Assembly: GCA_036873755.1 (NCBI GenBank)
Contig: JAVTVY010051652.1
Span: 186,001 to 250,000, forward strand
Direction of reading: 5' to 3'
DNA from: Hanleya hanleyi
Taxonomy: Eukaryota > Mollusca > Polyplacophora > Lepidopleurida > Hanleyidae
Length of the DNA stretch: 64,000 bases
The notes beneath the pieces were generated by a model that saw nothing but the letters and a program-made list of their open reading frames with translations, ran no database searches and was not told where the DNA came from. The first letter of the stretch is position 1. Each line of letters begins with the position of its first letter. Shown here one piece after another: positions 11,665 to 23,151 of this stretch. The position numbers and the translations under genes were made by a program.

Positions 11665-11755
11665 CCGCTTAAGCCGGTGCTAGGGGTCGTGTGGTCATGT
11701 CATCCAAGTTTCCACATGAACAGGTACAATAAAAGCGTACCTGAGATACAACACA
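11665..11755 (+). ncRNA. conserved RNA block, isolated copy next to W1
   Basis: Starts abruptly at CCGCTTAAGCCGGTGCTAG directly behind W1. The first hairpin pairs GUGUGG (11689-11694) with CCACAU (11712-11717). The second pairs CAGGUAC (11721-11727) with GUACCUG (11737-11743), seven perfect pairs around the loop AAUAAAAGC. These bases differ from the PLE-A version (CAGUCAC/GUGACUG) on both sides, i.e. compensatory change. GCUU at 11667-11670 can pair with AAGC of the loop. Confidence 0.6.
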
Positions 11756-11805
11756 TATCACAAATCGTAAGATTCTTAGTATGTGCTTTAGAATATTATA
11801 GGTTA

Positions 11806-12197
11806 CAAGCGTCTAGTCCGTCATTCATAATCCAGCCGTCGTCCATTAGAGAATATCCGCGTCCATAATCCAAAGACCTATTCCATTTCCATATAACAGT
11901 ATTAGCACCAAATTCAAAAAGACAAAAGTATACATAAACATAGGCTTGTTTCCTGCAAGAGAGAAGCGGTCAACAATTTTCAATGATGCCGGCAAGACAT
12001 CATGATGTTCCAAAATATCAAATCCGTATCGCTGATCAGTATTCGTAATCCATAATATTCGTTATAGAGTCGTCATCTAAAAATGATGTACCTCAGCCAC
12101 GCTTTGATTGTGACTGTTCATATGAGTACCATGAGGATCTTGAAGTACATGGGCTCATACGGCCCCTAGCCCCGGGTTAAGCGGAATTAGACACATG
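11806..12197 (-). mobile_element. 3' tail of PLE-A copy 1 with RNA block
   Basis: Minus strand, downstream of the RT stop: RNA block at about 12085-12190, then an untranslated tail with CTTCTCTCTTGCAGGAAAC and a hydrophobic short frame, ending in GACTAGACGCTTGTAAC at 11806. A stop (TAA for CAA) interrupts the short tail frame that is open in copy 2. Confidence 0.85.
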
Positions 12198-13870
12198 TTA
12201 CGAAACGTAGCGCCATAGATCTTGCACGCTACGTTCGTATTTTGCTATCAGCATGCGATATGTATCGCCAAATTTGAGAAACTTTGAGTGGAGGCGCTTG
12301 GTGGAATAGCCCTGTTTTATAAGTTTCTGCAACAATGTTTTGTGACGTTGATTAAAATCATCACATTTAACACAGGATCTAGCAAATGCTACTAAGCGAG
12401 ATATGTATACGCCATATGCAGGTCCCACTGGAATATTACTATCCAGAAAGGGATAGTTTACGATGTCGAAATTGTAATCATCTCTTTTGTCATAAAGTCG
12501 ACGAGAGAGAATGCCCGCTTCATTTTTATAGAGGTAGATATCTAAATAAGATGTGCCTGTAGGGCTATCTGTAGTTTCCTTCAAATCCAGTGAAGGTGGA
12601 TATATATCCTTCACTGCGTCATTTATATAGCGATTATCCACAGCGAGAAGATCGTCTATATAGCGTTTGGTGAATGAGAAGGAACGGGCTTTGAGTGGAT
12701 CGGTTTTTGAAAGCGCCAGCATATAGTCATATTCATAAGAGAACAGATACAGGTCAGCCAACAGGGGTGCACAATTAGTACCCATTGGAATACCTATATG
12801 CTGCTGATATATTGTGTTGCAAAATTTCACATAGATATTTTTAATGAGAAATTCAAGCAACTCTATAAACAAAGAAACATCCATGAATGATATCTCTTGT
12901 ATGTAGTAGAGCTAAAGAATGCTTTATGGCTTCCGACATTAATATATCTACGATCAGTTTTCTTGAACACAGATACTATTAATGAACTTAGACGGTCAAT
13001 AAGGTCCTGGTGAGGGATTGTAGCATAGAGAGTCGAGAAATCCCATGTGGATACATGTCTGTACGGCAGGTGACCTTTAGCATCAAGCTCTGTAAGACAC
13101 CTTGAGTTTTTCAATATCCACATACATTCAACGCCACAGAGTTCTTAGAAATAGTGGCGCAATACCTTTCCCAAAACGCCCTCACCTCCTGAAGGGCCCT
13201 CGCCAACAGGGTTGAAAGAAGCTTGGTGGCGCAGCTTCTAGAACCAGCTATGAATCTAGCTTTGTATGGTGATTTATGCATTTTGGGAGTCCAGTATATT
13301 TTTGGTATGTCGTTATGATTGGTTGGAAGACAAACACCTCTTTCCCTGAGAAACTTTTTGTGATTGTTAAATAAATCTTCCAGAGTAAATGCAGTTTGGG
13401 AGTAAGTAGACGTATTTGATGAAGATATGTCTACACTCAATTCTTTAACCAGCACCTGGTAATAGTAATATTTACATATGAATATTATATTATTCGGAGC
13501 TTTGTCTGCTGGGACTATGACGAATTTACTCTGGAGATCTGCTAGAACTTCTTGCGAATTGAGGTTTCTCAGTACTTGTTTTGCTTGGGGAAGAGTACTT
13601 CTGTCAATATGGCGGATTGTTTCAACGACCTTGCTCCTGGTGAGGTCCAGCCAATCAGCGAGTACTGTAGGTTCAACTTTTTCTCGCTTAGACCAATCAA
13701 TAACGCACTGTTCCAATGCAGACAGGACTATCTTCTGGTCGGCCTTCAGATTTATTCTTCTTGGCTCTCTATATTTAGGTCCTTCATCAGGAGTAATTTC
13801 AGATCCTTATCACTCACCACATCAAGGTCACCAGTCACAATATGTTTGCATGGTGTATAGATAAAGTTCG
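12198..13870 (-). pseudogene. PLE-A reverse transcriptase, copy 1 (most complete)
   Basis: Reads in three frame segments on the minus strand: 13716-13111, 13123-12863 and 12884-12198, plus a further frameshifted N-terminal part up to about 13870 (TPCKHIVTGDLDVVSDKDLK). Visible domains: ADKAPNNIIFICKYYYY, then IPKIYWTPKMHKSPYKARF (the 'LPK.HK' fingers block), WDFSTLYATIPH, GIPMGTNCAPLLADLYLFSY, the catalytic YIDD at 12651-12662, and thumb blocks YDKRDDYNFDIVN and KLIKQGY. It ends in LWRYVS and a stop with no GIY-YIG endonuclease behind it. The family makes cDNA at the target site. Two frameshifts (near 13115 and 12870) make it non-functional. Assignment to Penelope-like elements rests on the RT motifs and is less sure than the RT call itself. 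Confidence 0.85.
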
Positions 13871-13894
13871 ACAATTCACAATCACAACTATAGC

Positions 13895-13977
13895 CTATAC
13901 TGTGAAGTCATGTGGCTCTGTCAGTATGTCGGCACGTCTTCCCACTTCCCTTATATGGGTTGTAATTTTTACTTGTA
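13895..13977 (+). repeat. family Z, copy 2
   Basis: Contains CTGTGAAGTCATGTGG, CTCTGTCAGTATGTCGGCAC, CTTCCCACTTCCCTTATATG and TTGTAATTT. It lies on the 5' side of PLE-A copy 1; because Z also occurs alone elsewhere, it is either a separate short element or part of the PLE-A 5' region. Confidence 0.7.
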
Positions 13978-14058
13978 CATGGTGAGATTCTATATACATG
14001 TCGAAATATTAATCTACAAAATGCTTTTTGCTTATACCCTACTCCTATGCCATCTTAG

Positions 14059-14716
14059 GTAGCTTCTTTGGTGATACTACTTGCTTAAGAAAACTAAGGG
14101 ATATCGTCGTCATCAAAACGATAATATTCCGCCGTGAAAAACAATAAGTATCAACAAAGTGGTTGTACAACTTTACTAGTTTGCCGTACAATGAGGTAAT
14201 AATTACGGTAATATCCACTCATCGCTGATGTCCCTGTCTCAGGAAAGGACGAACGCGGAAAATCAGTTGGGACCTCATATCTTGCATATCGCTCCAACTC
14301 ACTGACCATCTCTGCAAAGGTAATGGAAAGTTTGGTGTTTCACGAGCAAGATTCCCGAGGAAACATCTGAATTCCCGGAAGTGCCCTCATACAAGCAAAA
14401 TCCCTTCAGTATATTAACAAGAGACTATTTCCGCTAGCAGTATCGCCCACGGGCAATTATTTCCAAGAGCAGTATCGCTAACGGGCAGTTTTTTTTAATT
14501 CATGAAGCTGTTATCACGTATGGTTAAGACTGATAACCGTGCATTTCCATTTTCATTCAATTATCGTAGTATACAAGAGGATCAATAGTATTCCCTCTGG
14601 GTATTAAACAGTCGTTAATGTTACTAAATTATTGGTTAAAACGCTTTGCGAGAAATACCAATTTCAATCAATAACTTGAAAGCATATCCCATATTATCTT
14701 AATTTTCGGCGTTCCA
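14059..14716 (+). repeat. repeat W, copy 2 (direct repeat right of PLE-A copy 1)
   Basis: Same orientation and same right boundary (GGCGTTCCA) as W1. Compared with W1 it carries an extra piece around 14265-14300 that contains CTTGCATATCGCTCC, the 3' end of family X, so a small X stub appears to have inserted here. A local duplication of AGCAGTATCGC is at 14439-14476. Confidence 0.8.
14265..14297 (+). mobile_element. family X 3' stub inside W2
   Basis: About 30 bases ending in ATCTTGCATATCGCTCC interrupt the W sequence CAGTT/ACCAT..CTGCAAAGG that is continuous in W1. No clear target duplication could be read. Confidence 0.5.
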
Positions 14717-15746
14717 GGTCATCGGAATGATATATGAGCCCAATCGCTGATCCTCAATTTCCAAGTGAGTGATAATCAGAGCCATTCCCATGGAGACGTT
14801 AGTATCCATATGACATACCAGATAGTATGAAAGTACAAACTCTAGTCCTTGACACATACGAATAATCAACAGCATGGTTTGGTTTTATACCAAGTGGTAG
14901 GATCAAATAGACAAAAGAGCCCAACAGATCATAGACTTCCGGTACTCTATCGAATATCCTGAAAACGAAATCGAAAATTTGTCGAATATGTTTTAATATT
15001 AAATTACATACTTTTATATTAATTTTATTCTTTTCTATCGTAATTTTACAAATGCATGTACATCTTTGTAAAATTGTCGAAAATTGTCGAAAATAATTAT
15101 GCGAGATTCGCGTGTGGGGAAGTAGAACAATCTACTACATGTAGTTGTAAAACAATTAGTCTCTTTCCTTAGAATGAGGGACATACAACGGCATACCGAA
15201 ACCATCGACACCGTGCAACGCAGTACTTTTATAGCATACTATTTACTATGAGAGGACATCAATAATGAGGTACCATTAGGTGTTTTGATGTTTCTTGTGG
15301 CCTGCTGAAGTCTTCGTGCGGGCAAATTTCTTGTCGTTCATTGTACGACACTTTCCAGGAGAGGTAATGGCTAAAACGCAAAAACACTCATTCAGCGGAA
15401 CCAGTTACACATGTGCTGACGATTTATAACTGCTCTTTTTCATTGATCATATACTACAGCACCTTGACTAATATACCAATTGACGTTCAGGCTCTGGGCA
15501 TCATTTAGTACTCATTCCGGGACCCTTTATTACATGTGATAAGGTCTGATCACTGCCCTTTCAATTTTCCTTGAATTTCTCTTAAATATATTGGGATTGT
15601 TTGACAATCATTATGTAGCAAACGGTACGAGTAAATATGTCCTTTGAGACAGGATAAATATGACTGAACCCATATGGGTATAGAAGTTGGTCGCCTATAT
15701 CAGGAACAACATACTTCCGTTTCTAGCTCTCTTCATGTTTAACTAT
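14717..15746. other. non-coding, nothing recognised
   Basis: No protein motif, SINE or terminal repeat seen. The tandem pair AAAATTGTCG at 15070-15090 is a local duplication. Confidence 0.4.
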
Positions 15747-15925
15747 TTCCCTAGTTGGAGCGATATTCAAGCAGTGGGAAAAATTGACGACGTCTGGCGA
15801 CTAAAAAGCAACCATATGACTCTACAGGAAAGCATCCCTCGGCTTCTAACATTCAGACCCGAGAATACGGTGGATTCTCGGACGTAGTCTTAGTATCTCA
15901 GCCGCGCATTTATTGTAGCTTTTAT
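15747..15925 (-). mobile_element. family X copy truncated inside the RNA block
   Basis: On the plus strand it reads GGAGCGATATTCAAGCAGTG, ATTGACGACGTCTGGCGACT, CCGAGAATACGGTGGATTCT and ends at CTCAGCCGCGCATTTATTG. In element sense the 3' end is complete while the 5' part breaks within the RNA block, as expected for a 5'-truncated insertion. The CCGAGAAT/ATTCTCGG hairpin is intact. Confidence 0.75.
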
Positions 15926-17171
15926 TGTTGTCACGGCGGCAAATTAATTTTACGGAAATAAATTATGGGGAAACTGATATTCTGAACTGAAGTTAAGACA
16001 AACTCAAATTCTCTGAAGCATAATGTAGATAAATTCAACATCGCTGACGATGTTGGCATGTGGTTTGTTGTGAATACACGGCGTGTCCTGCATATTCGGT
16101 GATAAACAAGATAACTGGTGCTATTTTTTCCATTTGGGACAAATGAAAACCAAAATGGCATTTAGAAGTAAGAATAACATAGAAACACCTCTATCCCTAC
16201 CGAGCCCATTATGTTAGAGGTATCTAAGGCTTTTTGGACAACATTATCTTGTTATTACCAATCGTGCAATCTTATAAAGAAGTATATATAGATACGTCAG
16301 ATTGTAGTAAGTAGTAATTTAATTTAAAGTCGAAGGTGGAGAAAATATGTGTGCATGCACGTAGCGGAGAATTTCTATGTAATGGTGTAAGTTATTACCA
16401 TAGGACTCCTGGTGAATGAATGTACGAGGATTGAGCGCTTGTGGCGAAAATTTCAGTCAGGATGCGATGTAACTGGACGCGTGTTGTGTCGGTGGTCTGA
16501 AACAGCATGTTCGCAGTAGGCAGTACTCTGCAAACAGTAATACCGAGGGTGACGTCCGTCCAAACACGGACATTATTTTGAATTATTTTCATTAGTTTTG
16601 TATTTTCTGAACGAGTTGTCTCTTATATAAATTCCAAATGTGACATTTTCAGTCACTGCAGGGGCAGGGCATTCGATAAGTAAGTAGCTTATTTCGCGCC
16701 AATAATAAAATTACTCGGATGACAACATTAGACGAGAGAGTATATCTAAGCTTTATATTTTTGGGCGAAAAAGAAAGATACACATCTTTCACTTTCTTGA
16801 TCTCTCGGGCAATTACTGGAAAGATGCAGAGAACATAGAACTGGGAACATAGAGCAATGTCGAAACGTTACGCAGTGCAAGTTATTATTCAGAATACCAG
16901 TTTGTAACACCCGATTCCGCCCGTCTGATTAATATGACCTCAAGCATATACCCTGTTGTTATATCGTCTTCACTTCTTTAGGTAGGCCGCTGTCATTAGG
17001 TGAACATTCACTATGTATGCAGATCGATACAATTGAAAGGGGTATTCTTTTATGTCGGCAACCCAACGCCATTAGATAATCAAGTTAATGTCATCAGGTA
17101 TTACTGGCCTTAATATCACTTCTCAGTCCATGGCCATTCCTGTGTTTGTATGATAAGCAGATCCGGGGCAA
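15926..17171. other. non-coding, nothing recognised
   Basis: Only short frames without motifs. Nothing resembling a splice-bounded exon with conserved protein sequence is visible. Confidence 0.4.
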
Positions 17172-17432
17172 TGAATGAGTCGTCAAATACAACAATCTCA
17201 AACTTGTCAAGGATATGGGTGATGAGACTCTGATCGTCATTCATGTTATATCCGGCTTTATTATGAGTCGTCAAATACAACATTCTCAAACTTGTCAAGG
17301 ATATGGGTGATGGAACTGTGGTCGTTATTCATGTTATATCCCACTCCATTATGAGACGTCAAATACAACATTCTCAAACTTGTCAAGGATATGGGTGATG
17401 AGACTGTGGTCGGCATCCATGTTGCATCCTAG
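17172..17432. repeat. tandem repeat, three units of about 88 bp
   Basis: GTCGTCAAATACAAC starts at 17178, 17266 and (as GACGTCAAATACAAC) about 17354, each followed by CTCAAACTTGTCAAGGATAT and TCATGTTATATCC-type text. The period of 88 is not a multiple of three, so the short minus-strand frame across the first two units is not maintained by the repeat. Confidence 0.85.
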
Positions 17433-17732
17433 TCCTGCATTCTTCTATGTTTTGTTGGTTGGTTTAGATTATTATATACTAAACTATACTAGAAAAACCA
17501 TTACTGCACAAAAATTATCATTCGTAAAATTACTTGCTCCATTAATGACTGACAACACTTCGTACTTTGTTACGTTAAAACACTGCAGCAGTTCTGCAAT
17601 CTTAGTAAAGTACCAAATTATATCATGTTACAAGATTTGTTCTGGACTCCATTAAACCCGATGCCTGAGAGCTCTGACTCACTCTCTGTCGCGATTGTTT
17701 TAAATTGTGTGGTCATTCAGAGCACAAGGATT

Positions 17733-18085
17733 TTGTAACTTGTGTCTAATTCCACCTAACTCGGGACTAGGGGCCGTGTGAACCCGTGTAATTCAAGACC
17801 TCATGGTGTTCATATGAACAGACACAATCAAAGCGTGATCGAGTTCTCTATATCATTCTCTAGATGGCGACTTTAATACGGATATGGATTAAGAATACTG
17901 ATGAACGATACGGATTTGATCTTTTTGGAACCTCATGTTTTGCCGACATCATTGGAAACTGGCCCATGGTTATGTATACTATGTTTTTTCTTAATTTTAT
18001 CATATTGCTGCTATATGTAATATGGAATATTCTTAAATGGATGACGGCTGAATAATGAACGACCGATGAGACGCTTGTATTTGTT
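17733..18085 (+). mobile_element. PLE-A 3' fragment with RNA block and tail
   Basis: Begins at AACTTGTGTCTAATTCCAC, just after where the RT stop would be, then the RNA block (17740-17848), then a diverged tail ending in GATGAGACGCTTGTATTTG. The long hairpin keeps GUGUGA against UCAUAU and CCGUG against CAUGG. A short frame (17864-18055) encodes a hydrophobic stretch FLNFIILLLYVIWN that aligns with FLNLVLILLYGIWN in copy 2 with mostly conservative changes. Confidence 0.8.
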
Positions 18086-19959
18086 ATGTTTGGAGATCGA
18101 TGATAGATGAAAGAACTATATTTATTTCGTTCTAAGCGACAAGCTGGTACAAAGTCACACATGTAGGCTACACGAGTTTGAAGGTAATCATCTTACGTAT
18201 CGTTAAAGGAAATTGATTGTAAGATAGCTTACTTATTGTTTATGAAACTCAGTCCAAAATATCATTACCGTGCCGTATTCTTATGCTCAACATCTGAATG
18301 CGAATTCTCTGTCAACAACTTTTAAGTGTACAGGAATAGATTTTAATCCGGTAGGTCTAGTAATTATCCGTCATATATCTAGAGGCAGCCATTGTAATGA
18401 AATAAGTCGTGATGTAGAGTTTATTATTTACGTTAGAAGTAATGGAGCAGACAATACTTGTTTGAGGCTGTACTGATGGTCTTGATTATATGTGAGTATT
18501 CATCTTCTCGTTTTGAGATTACAATTAATATAGGCTTCCAAGCCGCACTCTTTAGAATCCAGACCTACTTTTTTTTCAAATCGACTATAGTGTTGTAGGC
18601 TATACGATTTCATTTGATTACAGATTCTCCGAACTGCTTGGTATAGGAACCACAAAAAAACTGCTGTAAAAGCATACAATACATCCTCCAGTTGATGGGT
18701 TTCAAATTGTCCTCGCCAAACATCAGAGAACTATTTGAGCATAATAAGCATCGAAATGTTACAGGTATTAAATAGAAATATCAATAAATGTAAGCTTTCA
18801 AGAGAGAAGAAATAAAAATGTCTCATTGATGCCGGCTAGATTTCAGGGCGTTCCTCTCGTCAATCTGTATTTTTCATCCTGAATATAGTCAGAGGTTATA
18901 CTTCTCGTTTATAGTTTAGCCAATGAATATATATAAAAAAAAATTGGTGAGATTGGGTAAAATTGAACTATATCGGCCTATGCGTTTTAAGACAATATTA
19001 TTGTTAGGCAATATTGGAATCTAGACCTAAATCTGCTGTTTCACGAGTGGGTTTTAATAACAAACGTACTCAATATCCACGTGTATTTAATGCGTTATCT
19101 CTGAGGAATGTAAGGACGTCAATCCGTGTATAGGTAGAGAGAAAATATCACCTACCAAGGACTATGGAGGTATAACGTATTGTCGGTTGTATCACCCAGT
19201 AAATACAATCGACAAATCTCAGACCGGTTATACTCTAACCTCAAATACTTCACATAATCAATATTGCGAGTAGCCCAAATGAGGTAAAGTTTGTCAGCGC
19301 TGTACCAAACTATCTCAAATTTCACAGAACTGTCGCGCATTTCATAGCAATACACCAAAAATACAGCCATTCAAATATTAAACTAATCTAATACAATCAA
19401 ACGATTTGAATAGAACGAACACACCTCTAAATGTATCTATACACAATGTGAATACATTGTTACAGATAACCTTGATACAGTGAGCAACGCAGACGTTGAA
19501 AACTCCTGATGGAGATGTAAATTGCCAAGGGTGATGTTAAAGAACGGGTAATATATCTTGATCATCGCGTAAAATAAATTCGTAATTGCTTGCATGGAAC
19601 ATTGGAGTTATGAAACATGCCTATGGAAGTAACATTAAAGCTATAGGCTCTGTTAAAGGGATCGGTATAGGCCCTATTTCAGCACGCTAATACTGAGACA
19701 TTCAAAACATTCAATTTTCTGACGGCGATTTCAGCGAACGTAGACTCGTGTTTCATAAGTCCATTGCTCCATGCAAGCAGTTATGAACTCACTATCCATG
19801 ATAATTGAGAGATAGTCACCTTCCTTTAACATAACCCCTGGCAATTTGCACCGAAAGACGCATCAAACGCGCTGAAAGCAGATTTTCGCCTAAAGACGTA
19901 TGGTCGAACAGTCTTCCTGAATATCTCAGGCCAATAATTTGAGTAACGGCCATTGTTAT
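18086..19959. other. non-coding, nothing recognised
   Basis: No retroelement motif, SINE or inverted repeat recognised in this 1.9 kb. Short frames at 18270-18476 (+) and 19152-19370 (-) have no support as genes. Confidence 0.4.
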
Positions 19960-20095
19960 TTTATTAATTTTATTTCATGCACATTTGGAGTTGGTGGTTA
20001 CTGCCATACGAAATAGGTCTTCGGTTGTTGACGCGAGAATTATTTATGAACGACGGCTGAATATTGAATGTCGGATTTGACGCTTGCTATCTTCA
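19960..20095 (+). mobile_element. PLE-A-like 3' tail (second subfamily)
   Basis: ACATTTGGAGTTGG, ACGAAATAGGTCTTCGG and GAACGACGGCTGAATATTGA followed by GACGCTTGCTATC. The ACATTTGGAGTTGGCG and GAATATTGAATGTCGG blocks are shared with the tail at 44.6 kb rather than with copies 1 and 2, so at least two tail subfamilies exist. Confidence 0.7.
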
Positions 20096-20726
20096 ACCCC
20101 TGATAGATTAAACCTTCACACGAGGTCGCTTTCACTGGAAGATTAGTGTTCGTCAGGATAGCCATGGCATCCGAGAGGGTGACATAAAACCAAACAAAAG
20201 TATAATCGAAAAAGGTTATCTAATGACGCCCACTTGAAGCTGGAAAACGACGAAAAGTATGAAATTGAATCTTTATTCACTAGATTTAATAACACACAAT
20301 AAAAAGGCTCTTTGTAGTTACAACTGGCGGGAATAAAACTATCGAGAGTTTGTTGTTATTCCCTGGATATCATGTAAAAATTAAATCAGCGAGACTAGAA
20401 TATTATTATCTGATATTTACTCAATGTTCGAATCGATATGCTTCACTTTATCTTCAAACAGAGTTTTTTCAGTTTATCAGTTGATAATGCATATCTTGAA
20501 CATTTGTAGTGGTTGAGTGTGAGCGCTTATTAATTTGAACATGATGAAAGAGAGGGAAATGATCAGAGATATCGGAGAATAGTATTCTTGAAGAGAGATC
20601 ACCTTCGTGGGAATTAGTAAATACATGTTCGATTGTGGTTGCCGAATGTGATTTTACTCGGATAGGCTTGGTTATTTTGGGAGAAAAGTAAAAGGATTTC
20701 ATGGTTTCATAGAGTTGTTTTGAAAG

Positions 20727-21122
20727 GAGCGATAGGCAGGAGGTGAGAAAAATTGACGACGTCTGACGACTAAATAGCAAACATTACGCCACAGGAAAGC
20801 TTCCCTCGGCACCTCACATTCAGTGCCGAGAATACGGTGGATTCTCGGATGTAGCCTTAGTATCTCAGCCGCGCTTTTATTGCAGGTTTTCATATGAAGA
20901 CTATGAAGTATCCACACGGTCCCTAGCACCGGATTAAACGGAATTAGATACGCTAGCTCGGGAGCTGTGATGACAGATCAGCTCCAACAAATAACTCATC
21001 TGATGTTAATGGATGAGTAACGAGGACGTCTGATGGAATAAACGCCTGAACATGGGATAAACCTAGTAAATACAAGAATACCCAGAAAAACTAACCTGTG
21101 ATACCCGACGTCGTACTGCTTA
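20727..21122 (-). mobile_element. family X, long copy
   Basis: From GGAGCGATAGGCAGGAGG through the RNA block (about 20855-20955, minus) to CCCGACGTCGTACTGCTT. About 396 bp, one of three long copies (others at 55.6 and 59.6 kb). In element sense the hairpin GUGUGG/UUCAUAU survives only through G-U pairs. It also shows two competing hairpins: CCGAGAAT (20826-20833) with ATTCTCGG (20841-20848), or CTCGGCAC (20805-20812) with GTGCCGAG (20823-20830). No coding capacity. Confidence 0.8.
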
Positions 21123-21559
21123 AATTTCCCACCAAAACAATAAATCTACATATATTTGTCGAATGACCAGAGTGTTTCAAATAAGTCAATGTTGAAGTCG
21201 CCCATCAAAATGCAATTTTTCTTTTCAAGACTTCAAAATGTTTAAGAGACTGGAACTTATAATTGCCAACTTTATTCGAGAAACGATAGAATAATCGTAT
21301 TGCAAACGAGCTGTTGTTTTCAGTTTGTTCAACAATTAATGATTCATATTCTCTGTTAAAATCTGTGTGCGAGAGATCACGTATGAAAAATTTAGTTTAA
21401 CTTTTTCTAGCATGACCCCGTCCCCTGTTTTATTTTCTTGTGTTCCCTCTCGTATATTCCGATTGCAGAAAATTTGTATTCAAGGTCATGTTATTACCGA
21501 AGATCTCAGTGACGTGCCTTTTCATAGTTCGTGCTTTGATATGAATAATAGTTCATGGG
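21123..21559. other. non-coding, nothing recognised
   Basis: AT-rich sequence between a family X copy and a degenerate tandem repeat; no motif seen. Confidence 0.35.
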
Positions 21560-22290
21560 CCAGGGTGGAAACTGTTGCCACAGAAGTTGGCAAATTCTGG
21601 TAATGTTTTTTGAAGAGGTAAATGTCTGTCGATGTTATCCATGTGTGATAACCATTGCAGATCAGTAGCTTTAGGATAGAATAACACACCTTTTCAACTC
21701 CACTCCTTTCCCTATTGTGAATCCGCAATTTGCGCTTACGTGCTCGTCTATCGAAACATGCACACATCATGCCTTTGATAATTTGGTGCCGTCGCAGTGA
21801 CGTAATAAAACAAAAATATATTGTCACTTTTTGTCCATTCTCAATTTTTATTATTTCAATTCTGCTGGTAGCACTTGTCTTGGCAGATTCGGTTCATGTT
21901 CATTAAATAGATGTTACGCATATGTGACAAAAGTTGCAGATCGGTACCTTATGGGTAGCTATAGCATACTTTCTGAATCCTACCCCGTTCCCATTCTGAG
22001 CCCAAATATGGGGAGTGGTATATGGTTCCTTGAAACTTTTTGCCGTACTTGCTGCTAGAGAGCTGAAGCGTTTTGCCGGCATTTTAGTCTGTTTCAATTA
22101 ATAATTCCTATTTTGTTGGTACCATTTGAGGGGGCAGATTCGGGTAATGTTTTTCGAAGTGGTGATTGTATGTAAATGCTACCCTTCTGTTATATTCTTT
22201 GCAGATTGGTAGCTTAAGGTGATTATAGCAGGTTTTGTGGAAGCTGACCTTATCGTTGCTCTTCCAAACTATGGGGGTGGCGGGTTATCG
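21560..22290. repeat. degenerate tandem repeat, three units of about 250-295 bp
   Basis: Blocks of the type GGCA.ATTC.GG..ATGTT, then TTGCAGAT.GGTA.CTTA and a C-rich CCTACCCCGTTCCC stretch recur near 21585, 21878 and 22132. Units are strongly diverged. Short frames within it are not conserved between units, so I treat it as non-coding. Confidence 0.6.
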
Positions 22291-22460
22291 TCCAACATAT
22301 ATTTTCTTTAACCGTTTAAAGACCTAACACATTCTACATTATACATTTTATTCCTAAGCTATTATATCATGTTAAATAAAACGATGGAACGTTTAATTAC
22401 ATCATCATATCTCACCACAGTGACATATTTGCTTAGAATCTATGTTATATCTTTCATCTG

Positions 22461-22474
22461 GGGGGGGGGGGGAG
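22461..22474. repeat. poly-G tract
   Basis: An uninterrupted run of about 13 G followed by GAGG within an AT-rich context. A simple-sequence tract; run length may also be affected by sequencing. Confidence 0.8.
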
Positions 22475-23151
22475 GTATTCACCATTTGGGGTGAATGAGA
22501 ACAATAAAAATAATACATTCTCAAGAATTAAATAATAGTAGGTTCGTCGAAGCAAATAATCCCAAATGACGGGAGAGGGAGTCAAATTAGAAAAAAAACA
22601 GCAATCCATCTATTTCTACTATTTTGTGATACTCGTTTCTACACGTCATCGAGCATAATTGCAAACGAATTGTGGTATAAATTCCAGTGCAAAATTTAGC
22701 GTAATTGCTGAGAAACTGAATGACAGCGAATATGCACTATAACGTGACCACACAAAATGTATTCTCGGAACTTGGTAATATCTGGTCCCAACATGAGAAC
22801 GTAAGTGTGTGTGTCGCGAAAGACACCAGAATCTTAGAGTGAGGTCGCACGAATGTGTAGCAGGACTGGAGTGGTAATGTCAGCGGGGGCGATTAATGCA
22901 CAAGAAGGGAGGAGGTAAGGTTCAGAAAATGTGTTATAAGTAACACTAAGCCACTGCTGTGCAGCTGTTATGACATATGGGTAACATCCACATAAGAAAT
23001 ATCTTCGAAGAACATCAACCGAATTTGATCCGTCACATGATAACGATCAGGGTATGGCTATCCTATGGATAACATCTACATATATATATCTCTTCAGAAT
23101 CATTACTAGAATTTGTCACCTGAAGTGGTACCGGTAGGAGAAATTTGGGGT
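22475..23151. other. non-coding, nothing recognised
   Basis: Two loosely related blocks of ATCCACATAAGAAATATCTTC type near 22990 and 23070 are the only structure seen. Confidence 0.35.

Noticed and set aside
17116..17298. Protein-coding tandem repeat on the minus strand
   Set aside because: The 88 bp period breaks the frame between units, so the repeated DNA is not maintained as protein.
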